The position numbers were made by a program, and so were the translations under genes. Shown here in pieces: positions 1 through 7,654 of a DNA stretch of 40,570 bases (the stretch's first letter is position 1; each line of letters begins with the position of its first letter). The notes under the pieces were generated by a model that was not told the DNA's origin, did no database searches, and saw nothing but the letters and a program-made list of their open reading frames with translations. Origin of the DNA: Oscillospiraceae bacterium (lineage in GTDB: Bacteria; Bacillota; Clostridia; Oscillospirales; JAAYXM01); the NCBI GenBank assembly GCA_017435965.1, contig JAFSEA010000043.1:1-40570 (forward strand). The letters run 5' to 3'.

Positions 1-1
1 A

Positions 2-30
2 AAATAACCTCCCCATCGGGGAGGGTATTT
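2..30. terminator. Intrinsic terminator hairpin, outer copy flanking repeat element copy 1
   Basis: The sequence reads AATAACCTCCCC, loop, GGGGAGG and then T-rich, a stem that would end transcription from either side. It is a near-perfect duplicate of the hairpin at 307-336, with one G inserted or lost and small changes. The 275-bp element lies between the two copies. The copy at 307-336 is directly downstream of the SLH gene on the minus strand, so this one is best read as the second half of a target-site duplication. Confidence 0.7.
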
Positions 31-31
31 C

Positions 32-306
32 AGCGTGTCGAAAAACTTTCGACACGCGGGGAGGCTGTCCAAAAAGGTGTGAGATTTTCCGAATGGAACC
101 CGAAGGTGTAGGTTGATACATCGAGAGGTGACACTTCGGGGAAAACAAGCGAAAAAGTCCTTGAAAATCGATGTTTCAAGGACTTTTGTGAAAACTATGT
201 GGCTTTCTGAAAATCAGGTTTTGTCAAAAACCGAGACGGAACGACCGGTTGTCGTTCCCTACATATGTTTCTTCGCTTGTGGTCTCGCACCTTTTTCGAC
301 AGTCTG
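32..306. mobile_element. 275-bp non-autonomous repeat element, copy 1 (MITE-like)
   Basis: This stretch is about 97% identical to 19414-19688. It starts with an 11-bp hairpin (33-43/47-57, arm GCGTGTCGAAA). Next comes a 22-bp imperfect terminal inverted repeat: 64-84 is GCTGTCCAAAAAGGTGTGAG and pairs with 283-304. Two more perfect hairpins are inside: 153-166/174-187 (14-bp arms around AAAAGTCCTTGAAA) and 238-245/251-258 (arm GGAACGAC). A 64-codon open frame crosses it. Most substitutions between the two copies change an amino acid in that frame, so coding constraint is unlikely. No transposase is encoded, so mobility would have to be supplied in trans. The outer boundaries are set by the duplicated terminator hairpins. 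Confidence 0.8.
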
Positions 307-336
307 AAATAACCTCCCCATCGGGGGAGGTTATTT
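307..336. terminator. Intrinsic terminator of the 1748-residue SLH gene
   Basis: The stem AAATAACCTCCCC / GGGGGAGGTTATTT has a 2-3 nt loop. It lies 10 bp beyond the stop codon of the SLH gene on the minus strand, where it reads as stem plus T-tract. It is duplicated at 2-30 on the far side of the repeat element. Confidence 0.8.
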
Positions 337-345
337 TACGTTATA

Positions 346-3300
346 CTACTTATTTTCCATACGGTAAATCATTGTTGCGGCTTCGGCGCGTGTTGCAGTT
401 TTCTGCGGTGCGAGGGTATTATCTCCCACACCGTTGAGAAGACCTTCGCCTACTGCCCAGTTCATTGCCGTTACAGCGTATGCACGGACGGAGGTATGGT
501 CTGCAAATGATGTGAGATTTTCTTCCGTAGTTACCGCATCCATACCCTTGCGGACTTCGTTACGGTATATAATTGCCGCAAGCTGTTCGCGTGTGATAAG
601 ATCATCCGGCTTGAAAATTGTGTCGCTGTGACCTGTTACAACGCCGTTTTCCTGTGCCCAGGTGATTGCCTTTTCATAGTATGAGCCGGAATTTACATCC
701 TCAAAGGGACACTCGCCTTCGGGCTCGGGGCTTCCTGCTATTCTCCAGAGGATTGTTACAATCATACCGCGGCTTGTGCCGAGATTCGGTGAGAAGGTGC
801 GACCTGCAGTACCTGACATATAGCCGTTTTTGCCCATCCATTCTGCCGCCTCTTCATACCAGCTTCCAACAGGCACGTCATCGAAGAGCTTGCCTGATTG
901 CTGTTGTGAGGGTGTTTGAGTCTGGGGCTTTGTTTTGTCGCCGTCTGCATAGAGACCGCCGAGGTATGCCGCATTTACGGTTACCTCAAACTCAACTGCT
1001 TCATAGTTTGAAGAATCCTTCGGAGTGAAGATTATAACTTCGTTATATTCGCCCTTCTTATCGAGAATCTTGTTTCCGTTTTTCCAGGAATATGTTCCCG
1101 AAAGCTCTGTAACACCGTCTATGCCGAGGATAACTCCGGGGATTATTGTGGAGGTGTTGAGAGCTCTTCCGATTACCACGGCAGTAGCTTTCGGTGCTTC
1201 CGAGGCACTCGGTATTGCCTTTTCAATCTCAAAGCTCTTTGTTGCGGAAAGCCCTGTAAAGTCAGTTGTTTCCGAAACCTCTGCTCTCACATACCATACT
1301 CCTGCTTCGGTGGGAACTTCTGTTTCGTAAACTCCGTCCTCGGCATCGGAATATGCAAAGTTTACTGTTCCGAACTTCGCTAAAGCTTGCGGTGCATTGG
1401 GTGTGTCGCCATATGTCCAATCGCTTATTGAAAGCTCACTTGTCCACTCGTTTGTTGCCTGAGCGATTTTCCATGCCTTTGTTGCCGCAACGCCGTCAAG
1501 AGTGTAGTTGTCGTTTGAAAGTGCCGTTACGGTTGCAGTATAGTCACCTGCGGAAGTTCCGGTATTGCCCGAAAGGGTGGGAGTTACCGTGTCACCGCTT
1601 TCTGCATTTGAAATTTCTGCGGTTACTGTCTTCTCGCTTCTGTCATACACAAAGGAGGTTTCACCCCACGCAATGGAGACGGGTTTTTTATTGATTGTTA
1701 CGCTTAAAGTCTTTGTATCGCCAACCCAGTTGTCTGTTCCGGCAACCGTGTAGGTAACTGTATATGTTCCTGCATTCTTCATATCGGCTACTGTCTTATC
1801 GGCTGTTACTGTTCCGAAGTTTGTGGTAGCCGTGGGAAGAGTGAGTGCTTCACCATAGGTCTTAACAATCGGAGTTGTGTCAACATTTATTGCCGCCTGT
1901 GCCTTTCCTATTGTGAAGGTAAATGCAAGATCAGCTGTTTTGCCGTCAGCCCAGGTGTAGTTTGTCTTATCCTTGAGGGCAACCGTTACCGTTTGACTGC
2001 CTGCATTTGTTCTCTTGTTGTTTGAAACTGTATAGAGACTGTTTGCGGCGATTGTATAAGTCTTTTCACTTCTGTCATAGGTAAATACCGTTGTGTCTGC
2101 CGAAGGCTTATCTACCTTTGCCGGGTTGATTGTTACGGAAATGGTCTTTGTTGCACTGTTCCAGTTGTTTGTTCCCGAAACGGAGTAAGTAACGGTATAA
2201 GTTGCCGCATTCTTCATATCAGCTACGGTCTTGTTAGTCGTTACCGTTCCGTAGTCGGATGTTGCCGTCGGGAGTGACCAAACCTCGCCGTAGGTCTTAA
2301 CAATGGGTGTTGTGTCAACTGTGATAACAGGAGTTGCCTTTTCTACGTTTACGATGATATATGCGGATTTTGTGCTTGCATTCTCGCCGTTATCCTTTCT
2401 CGTTGCAGTTACATTACAATAATAGATGTAAGAGCCGGCTTCCGTGTCTTGCGGAATGGTATAGGAAGAGCTTGTTGCACCGGAAATCTTGCTTTCGCCG
2501 CGATACCATTGATATGAAAGGTCATAAGTGCTTGCATTTGCCGTTGCGAGAACGGAAATTGTATCGCTTGCATCTATATCGCCGTAGGTGAGGTTAAGTC
2601 CGCTTGAAGTCGAAACCGACGGTGCTGCTGCCGGGATGATTTCCCAGACTGCAAAGAGCTGTGCTTCTCCGCCGACAGGTGCAAGATCTGTTACCTTTTC
2701 GCGATCTGCGTAATCCACGTTCACATCGCCCGAACGGGTAGACCAGCCCTTGAAGGTATAGCCGTCAAGAGTAAACGTATTTGCGGAAAGCTCTGTTGGA
2801 GTAAGCTCCTTTATGGTCTGATTTGCCATACTTCCGCTTCCGCCGTTTGCATCAAAGTAAACGGTATAGGTTCCGAGCGTTCCCTGAGTGAGAACAAAGC
2901 CATCGCCCGTGCTAGAGAAGGTTCCCGAATAATTCTTTGTAGTGGTATTCTTTTCGGCAAATACATTGTCATCGCCGTTTTTGAGGGAGAAGTATTCACT
3001 TCCCTCGGCTACTGCGAAGTTAAGAGTTCCCTTCCAGTTATATACGATGTTGTTCTTACCTTTTTTAAGTGTACCCTCGCCCGTTACGGTGACCGTTCCC
3101 GTAAAATTATTGTCGAGGCAAAGTGCTTCGTTCTGATTTCCCGGAGTGATTGTATGTCCGTTGAGGTCGAGGAGGAAGCTTCCTGCGTTGTTATCAAAGC
3201 GGATTCTGCCTGTTACATCGCTTTTAAGCTTTATAACTATTTTTCCGTCCTTTTCCGTAACATCGGCAATACTGCCGACCACTTCACGGACGTGGTTTAT

Positions 3301-5592
3301 GTCATTCTGAAGTATTGCATAATCCTTGTATATAGACTGCCATTGAGCCGTAAGGGTTGTATTGTCCGTAAGAGTTATCTTATCTCCCGGCTGACCCTTG
3401 TCCCAGCCTGCAAATTCCATACCGGAGGGTGCAGTAAAGGTGCAATCCGGAAGTGTGTATTCCTCGCCGATGGGAGACTCAACATCTGCCATACTTCCGC
3501 TTCCGCCGTTTGCATTAAAGGAAACGGTGTAGCTGGATATAACACATTGAACCGCATCGGTTGTGAGAATGTCTCCGTTTTCAAAGGTGACCTTGCAGAC
3601 ATAATAATTTCCGTCAATTCCCGATGAAAGAGTATTGGATGTTGCACCGGAAACTGCGCTGCCCACAGCCTGTGATGCAGGGTCAAAGTTATACCATTGA
3701 TAGGTTGCAGCCGCATCAGCCCACGTTGCTCCGTTATCAGATGTTTCCTTTGCGTAAGCGGTTGGTGTATCACTTGTGGGTTGTGGGTCGATTTTATATT
3801 TCTGTGCCCACAACGGCTCGATAACTATCCCTTCGTAATCTCCGATATCATCCTGAATTGCGGCATAGTCGTCATAGGAAATAGAGTAATCAACCGGAAC
3901 TGTTTTCGGGCTTTCTGCAGAATCATCATAGACCCATCCGCTGCTGCCATATTTCCAGAGCTTCCAACCGTTAAGGATGTGTCCTGCCGGACGGTTAAGT
4001 GTACTTATTATATCGCTCTGTTCATCAATCGGAGTTCCAAGATCAAGGTCAATGGGACCTGCCGAATCAAAGTCAGTATACGTTTCAAGTGCATCAAGGT
4101 CCACTGAAACGATTGCCCACGCATACACCGATTCGAGAAGGTTGTTCCTCCACATATCACTTTCCGAAAGTGCATGGTCTTTTGCAAAAAAATTATACCC
4201 CTGTGTAAATCCCGAGTCAACTTTCCAAAGCTTCCAACCGATAAGGTCAGCTGTAGCACGGTCTGAAAGAACATCCTGCTCATTGAGCGCAACGCCGAGA
4301 GTTATCTCACGATAATCCGTATCTGCATAATCAACGTAATAATACCGACCGATTCTTTCTGTTCCCGTGTAGACATCAATATCGACATTTAGGGGAGGTG
4401 CAGAAGCTATGGTATATGCTTTTTCAACTGCGGCTTTTCCGTCGTGGTCTGCCGTTCCCAAAGCTTCGCTGTTTGCAAATATCTCATATGTTGCACTATT
4501 GTTCGGAACGATGGTCGAATATACTCCATCACTCTGGTGGGCAAGGGTGAGGATACTTCCGTTATTGCCTGTTGCGGAAACCGTTGCATCGGTTACTGCA
4601 TCGCCGTTTGTGTCTGTGAGGATAACGGTGAGAGAGCCGGGAGCACCGGAAAGACCAACGGAATCAAAGCCCTGAAGATAAGGGTATCCGCCGTTTACAT
4701 CAGGGTCAATCGCCCATACGTCCGTAAAATCCCAATCTGTGAATGTAGCTTGTGTTTTAAGCTCATCCGAGGTCTTTCCGAGGTCCGTGCGACCTGCTGA
4801 GGAAGAGAAGTCGGGTGAGAGAGTTTTGTCGAAATATGTATTTACAAACTGACTGTTTGAAACCGGTGATCCGTCTGACCAGCCTGCAATCGGTCTTATT
4901 TCACCGATACATGCGCTGTAACAGTTGATAATCTTAACACTGGTTGATTCGTTCCAGCCCGAAATACCTGCCCAGTCATCTGTATCAGCGCCACTGTTAT
5001 CCATAGCAACACGCGCATAGCAGTTCCGGATGGTTGTTTCATAACTGCTGCTGTGGGTTGAACCAAGGATACCGCCTACTCCGGCAGAACCTGTAACAGA
5101 ACCTGTGACGTAGCAGTTTTCAATCAATCCGCCCTTTGCATTACCTGCAAGAACTGCAACGTCTGCATAACTCGATTCGACAGTTGCGTTTTCAATGCCG
5201 AGATTCTTTACGGTTGCATCGACGAGCTTGCCGAAAAATCCGGCATAACGAACTGATGTGGAAATGGAAAGTCCTTTTATAACGTGGTGACCTCCGTCAA
5301 AAGTTCCGGCAAATTCATATCCGGATTTTCCGATAGGAGTCCAGTCAACACCGGTAAGGTCAAGGCTCACTGTGAGCTTGACATATTTACCCGAATAGTT
5401 TGTTCCGCCATTTACGTTTGCGGCAAATTTCTGCAAATCGGAAACGGAAGAGATGAGATACGGAGAAGCTTCCGTACCTTCGCCCGTGAGTGTCGCCGAA
5501 GCCGTCGGAATTGCCGAAGCCGTCGGAATGAAGCTAAAAAGCATCATCGCAACAAGCCAGAAGCTTACGAGCTTTTTGAGTTTTGTTTTCAT
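346..5592 (-). CDS. Large SLH-domain surface protein with GLUG-like, InlB-type and Ig-like repeats
   Basis: This 1748-residue protein is predicted to be secreted and held on the cell wall. Residues 1-27 are a signal peptide (KTKLKK, a hydrophobic core, then PTASA). A region starting EGTEASPYLIS and running to about residue 270 resembles GLUG-type beta-helix repeats. Two Listeria-Bacteroides (InlB B-type) repeats start near 687 and 911, each with NANGGSGSM or DANGGSGSM and an aromatic GW. Two near-identical MBG/Ig-like repeats start near 1089 and 1236 (VDTTPIVKTYGE). Three SLH domains occupy about 1575-1748. The ATG is chosen because AGGAGGT lies 7 nt upstream and the signal peptide starts there. 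The insertion sequence ends 24 bp upstream of the start codon, so native transcription is probably cut. The ligand is unknown; an adhesin or polysaccharide-binding role is inference. Confidence 0.9.
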   Translation of the reverse strand: MKTKLKKLVSFWLVAMMLFSFIPTASAIPTASATLTGEGTEASPYLISSVSDLQKFAANVNGGTNYSGKYVKLTVSLDLTGVDWTPIGKSGYEFAGTFDGGHHVIKGLSISTSVRYAGFFGKLVDATVKNLGIENATVESSYADVAVLAGNAKGGLIENCYVTGSVTGSAGVGGILGSTHSSSYETTIRNCYARVAMDNSGADTDDWAGISGWNESTSVKIINCYSACIGEIRPIAGWSDGSPVSNSQFVNTYFDKTLSPDFSSSAGRTDLGKTSDELKTQATFTDWDFTDVWAIDPDVNGGYPYLQGFDSVGLSGAPGSLTVILTDTNGDAVTDATVSATGNNGSILTLAHQSDGVYSTIVPNNSATYEIFANSEALGTADHDGKAAVEKAYTIASAPPLNVDIDVYTGTERIGRYYYVDYADTDYREITLGVALNEQDVLSDRATADLIGWKLWKVDSGFTQGYNFFAKDHALSESDMWRNNLLESVYAWAIVSVDLDALETYTDFDSAGPIDLDLGTPIDEQSDIISTLNRPAGHILNGWKLWKYGSSGWVYDDSAESPKTVPVDYSISYDDYAAIQDDIGDYEGIVIEPLWAQKYKIDPQPTSDTPTAYAKETSDNGATWADAAATYQWYNFDPASQAVGSAVSGATSNTLSSGIDGNYYVCKVTFENGDILTTDAVQCVISSYTVSFNANGGSGSMADVESPIGEEYTLPDCTFTAPSGMEFAGWDKGQPGDKITLTDNTTLTAQWQSIYKDYAILQNDINHVREVVGSIADVTEKDGKIVIKLKSDVTGRIRFDNNAGSFLLDLNGHTITPGNQNEALCLDNNFTGTVTVTGEGTLKKGKNNIVYNWKGTLNFAVAEGSEYFSLKNGDDNVFAEKNTTTKNYSGTFSSTGDGFVLTQGTLGTYTVYFDANGGSGSMANQTIKELTPTELSANTFTLDGYTFKGWSTRSGDVNVDYADREKVTDLAPVGGEAQLFAVWEIIPAAAPSVSTSSGLNLTYGDIDASDTISVLATANASTYDLSYQWYRGESKISGATSSSYTIPQDTEAGSYIYYCNVTATRKDNGENASTKSAYIIVNVEKATPVITVDTTPIVKTYGEVWSLPTATSDYGTVTTNKTVADMKNAATYTVTYSVSGTNNWNSATKTISVTINPAKVDKPSADTTVFTYDRSEKTYTIAANSLYTVSNNKRTNAGSQTVTVALKDKTNYTWADGKTADLAFTFTIGKAQAAINVDTTPIVKTYGEALTLPTATTNFGTVTADKTVADMKNAGTYTVTYTVAGTDNWVGDTKTLSVTINKKPVSIAWGETSFVYDRSEKTVTAEISNAESGDTVTPTLSGNTGTSAGDYTATVTALSNDNYTLDGVAATKAWKIAQATNEWTSELSISDWTYGDTPNAPQALAKFGTVNFAYSDAEDGVYETEVPTEAGVWYVRAEVSETTDFTGLSATKSFEIEKAIPSASEAPKATAVVIGRALNTSTIIPGVILGIDGVTELSGTYSWKNGNKILDKKGEYNEVIIFTPKDSSNYEAVEFEVTVNAAYLGGLYADGDKTKPQTQTPSQQQSGKLFDDVPVGSWYEEAAEWMGKNGYMSGTAGRTFSPNLGTSRGMIVTILWRIAGSPEPEGECPFEDVNSGSYYEKAITWAQENGVVTGHSDTIFKPDDLITREQLAAIIYRNEVRKGMDAVTTEENLTSFADHTSVRAYAVTAMNWAVGEGLLNGVGDNTLAPQKTATRAEAATMIYRMENK

Positions 5593-5608
5593 TTTTTTGA
5601 CCTCCTGA

Positions 5609-5616
5609 ATATATTT
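5609..5616. repeat. 8-bp target-site duplication, left copy
   Basis: ATATATTT immediately precedes the left end of the insertion sequence and recurs at 7468-7475 immediately after its right end. Confidence 0.85.
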
Positions 5617-5709
5617 GGTAGTGTCAAGTTTGACACCCCGTTTTTATATTTTAACTTTCGTTAAAACCTTGATTTTTCGAGGTTTTTGAATATTTTTGCA
5701 TAAAAATAT

Positions 5710-5778
5710 AGCAATAACCTCCTTTTTAGAGTATAATTGAGTCACCACAACATCAAAAAACTCAAAGGAGCTATTGCT
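5710..5778 (+). promoter_or_regulatory. Inverted repeat that can mask the transposase ribosome binding site
   Basis: AGCAATAACCTCCTTTT (5710-5726) pairs with CTCAAAGGAGCTATTGCT (5761-5778), which contains the AAAGGAG ribosome binding site just before the ATG at 5779. A transcript that enters from outside the element would include both arms and hide the site. A -10-like TATAAT (5732-5737, within the loop) would start transcripts that lack the upstream arm. Insertion sequences commonly use this kind of protection against read-through. The pairing is visible; the function is inferred. Confidence 0.55.
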
Positions 5779-7233
5779 ATGAACTCAATTATACACTATT
5801 TACTTATACAAAATCAATACCTTTTACAAATTATTTCTTATCTTTTTAATTTTATTTGCAAATTCGTTCCACTCAAACAACTTGCTTTTGATGATTCTAA
5901 CTCTCCGGATTATCAGAAATTCAAAACTGATAAGCTTCCTCATATTTTAAAACGTGAGGTTTGGCATTACACAGATTTTATTGATTACATCAAGGATAGA
6001 TACGGCATTGAGATTAAACCTGTTAAACGTCGTAAACCTTGTGATATTCCGGATGATGTTATTTGCCCTTGTTGTAACGCACCGAAGCCTTATCTTTACA
6101 AAAACAACGGCTCCAAAGGGCAAATATGGTGTAAGGTTTGCTCTAACAAATTTAAACCTGATGAACCAAGATTTAAAAAAATATTTTCCTTACGATGCCC
6201 CTATTGCAATCATTCTCTCTTTCCTGTGAAAGAGCGCAAACATTTCACGGTTCATAAATGCATTAACCAAAAATGCTCATATTATCTTAAAAACCTTAAG
6301 AAGGTTAAAAAGACTGATCTTGATGAACCATATGGTAAAAACAAGTACAAGCTTCACTACATATATCGCGAATTTAACATCAACTTCTTTAAAATGGATA
6401 TTAACTCACTACCTAAAAATGCATCATCTTTAAAATTCAAAAAACAAAGTGCTCACATTATGGGCTTATGTCTTACCTATCATGTCAATCTCGGACTATC
6501 TTTGAGAAAAACAAGACAGGCTTTATATGATATTCATAATATCAAAATATCACACACAATGGTTGCAAACTATGCTAAATCTGCTGCTGTACTTGTCAAA
6601 CCTTTTGTTGATAACTTTAATTATCAGAAATCAGATACCTTTGTTGCTGATGAAACATACATTAAAGTCAAAGGAGTTAAAGGCTATCTGTGGCTTATCA
6701 TGGATGCCGTTTCTCGTTCAATCATCGGTTATCGAGTTTCTGATAATCGCGGTGTCGGTGCCTGCATAATGGCAATGCGTATGGCTTTCAAAAATATTAC
6801 TGAAATACCAAAAACATTTAAATTCATTGCTGATGGTTACCCTGCATATCCGTTAGTAGCTCAACAATTTGCTTTGAATGAGGATAATCCCCTTAAATTT
6901 GATATTACTCAGGTTATCGGATTAACCAATGATGATGCAGTTTCTAAAGAATTTCGACCATTCAAACAAATGATAGAACGTCTTAACAGAACTTTCAAAG
7001 CATCATATCGTTGTACTTGTGGTTATGATAATTTTGATGGTTCAGACTATGCTGTCTCTCTTTGGGTTTGCTATTACAATTTTCTCAGACCTCATAGCTT
7101 CAACAATTATCAGGTACTTAACAAAGTTGATATGCTTGAAGGTGCCGATACTATGCAAGCTAAATGGCAACTAATCATTTTCCTTGGTCAACAAACCATT
7201 TTAAATATGCAATCAAAATCAAAAGACACATAA
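5779..7233 (+). CDS. DDE (rve-fold) transposase with N-terminal zinc ribbons
   Basis: This 484-residue protein should cut and join the element's ends. The N-terminal third has CxxC pairs forming two zinc-ribbon modules (CPCC and CKVC; then CPYC and a downstream CxxxxC), likely for DNA binding. A helical region (LSLRKTRQALYDIHNIKISH) resembles an HTH that precedes the catalytic core. Catalytic residues are visible as D in VADETYIKVKG, D in FIADGYPAY and E in QMIERLNRTFKASYR. The ATG at 5779 is preferred over an in-frame TTG at 5737 because AAAGGAG is 8 nt upstream of the ATG. It is the only gene of the insertion sequence and shows no internal stop. Confidence 0.9.
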   Translation: MNSIIHYLLIQNQYLLQIISYLFNFICKFVPLKQLAFDDSNSPDYQKFKTDKLPHILKREVWHYTDFIDYIKDRYGIEIKPVKRRKPCDIPDDVICPCCNAPKPYLYKNNGSKGQIWCKVCSNKFKPDEPRFKKIFSLRCPYCNHSLFPVKERKHFTVHKCINQKCSYYLKNLKKVKKTDLDEPYGKNKYKLHYIYREFNINFFKMDINSLPKNASSLKFKKQSAHIMGLCLTYHVNLGLSLRKTRQALYDIHNIKISHTMVANYAKSAAVLVKPFVDNFNYQKSDTFVADETYIKVKGVKGYLWLIMDAVSRSIIGYRVSDNRGVGACIMAMRMAFKNITEIPKTFKFIADGYPAYPLVAQQFALNEDNPLKFDITQVIGLTNDDAVSKEFRPFKQMIERLNRTFKASYRCTCGYDNFDGSDYAVSLWVCYYNFLRPHSFNNYQVLNKVDMLEGADTMQAKWQLIIFLGQQTILNMQSKSKDT

Positions 7234-7257
7234 TTTGTTCTTAGATTTTGAACCAGA

Positions 7258-7328
7258 GGCAAAATCCAGTCACAAAATCTGTGATTTTGCCTGCCCTTTA
7301 CAGTGTGGCAAAAGAATGCTACACTGTA
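7258..7328. other. Hairpins in the 3' part of the insertion sequence
   Basis: Between the transposase stop and the right end (7234-7467) there is no gene. Two stem-loops are clear: GGCAAAATC/GATTTTGCC (7258-7266/7283-7291) and TACAGTGT/ACACTGTA (7299-7306/7321-7328). A third short palindrome (TTGACAGCACTGTCAA) lies near 7397-7412. They may end transposase transcription or act as transposase binding sites. No poly-T tail follows, so terminator function is uncertain. Confidence 0.5.
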
Positions 7329-7467
7329 TTTGCTGACGGTTAGAATCAATTTGTTCTTGAGTTTCTCACCGTCGGCACATTATTTTCAGCATTGTTTTGA
7401 CAGCACTGTCAAGGGTGACGGTAGGTTTTCGCATATTACAGTTTTTCATATGCTACTTGACACTACC

Positions 7468-7475
7468 ATATATTT
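7468..7475. repeat. 8-bp target-site duplication, right copy
   Basis: ATATATTT directly follows the right terminal repeat and matches 5609-5616. Confidence 0.85.
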
Positions 7476-7510
7476 TACAAATTTCAAACTAAAATGAAAC
7501 AATTTGGTTC

Positions 7511-7541
7511 ATTATACACCGTACATCAATGTACGATGCAA
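7511..7541 (-). promoter_or_regulatory. MerR-type promoter (19-bp spacer with dyad) facing the SLH gene
   Basis: On the minus strand the sequence reads TTGCAT, 19 bp, TATAAT. The spacer holds the dyad GTACATTGATGTAC. A lengthened 19-bp spacer with a central dyad is the hallmark of promoters activated by MerR-family proteins, and a MerR gene starts 114 bp away. If the insertion sequence is removed, this promoter lies about 60 bp from the start codon of the SLH gene at 5592. Confidence 0.65.
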
Positions 7542-7568
7542 TGGATTTTTTTGATTTTTTACCACATC

Positions 7569-7597
7569 TTGAAATTAAAAAGGCAATGTGTTATAGT
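7569..7597 (+). promoter_or_regulatory. Promoter of the MerR-family gene
   Basis: TTGAAA (7569-7574), 17 bp, TATAGT (7592-7597) is close to the sigma-A consensus. Transcription would start inside the operator-like repeat at 7611-7626, as expected for self-repression. Confidence 0.7.
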
Positions 7598-7610
7598 GAG
7601 TATACATCGC

Positions 7611-7626
7611 ACATCAATAGTCGATG
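7611..7626 (+). promoter_or_regulatory. Second operator-like repeat at the merR start site
   Basis: ACATCAATAGTCGATG here matches ACATCAATGTACGATG at 7523-7538 in 13 of 16 positions, and both sit in imperfect dyads. One copy is in the divergent 19-bp-spacer promoter and the other is over the regulator's own start region. This arrangement suits a single regulator acting on both. Confidence 0.5.
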
Positions 7627-7654
7627 TGTAACTCCCAAAAACGAGGATATATTT

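Larger units (their letters stand above)
5617..7467 (+). mobile_element. Complete 1851-bp insertion sequence with DDE transposase
   Basis: Both ends carry the same 13-bp terminal inverted repeat (GGTAGTGTCAAGT at 5617-5629, complement at 7455-7467). ATATATTT flanks both ends as an 8-bp target duplication. One transposase gene fills most of it. It is more AT-rich than the flanking SLH gene. The 8-bp duplication and the D-D-E core with a YL-W-Y-I-type spacing suggest the IS6/IS240-related group, but the N-terminal zinc-ribbon part is longer than a typical IS6 transposase. The family assignment is therefore tentative. All parts look intact, so it may be recently active. Confidence 0.9.

Noticed and set aside
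113..307. 64-codon open frame inside the repeat element (also at 19495-19689)
   Set aside because: Most base differences between the copies change an amino acid, no ribosome binding site precedes it, and the frame runs through the hairpins and the terminal repeat. It is a by-product of the element sequence.
666..1028. 120-codon frame and many similar frames opposite the 1748-residue SLH gene
   Set aside because: The minus-strand frame has a signal peptide, repeats and SLH domains. The opposite frames lack ribosome binding sites and family features.
5617..5640. Outward TTGACA in the insertion sequence ends as hybrid promoters for the neighbours
   Set aside because: The words are present at both ends, but 17 bp further out there is no -10 on either side (GAGGTC on the left, AATTTC on the right).
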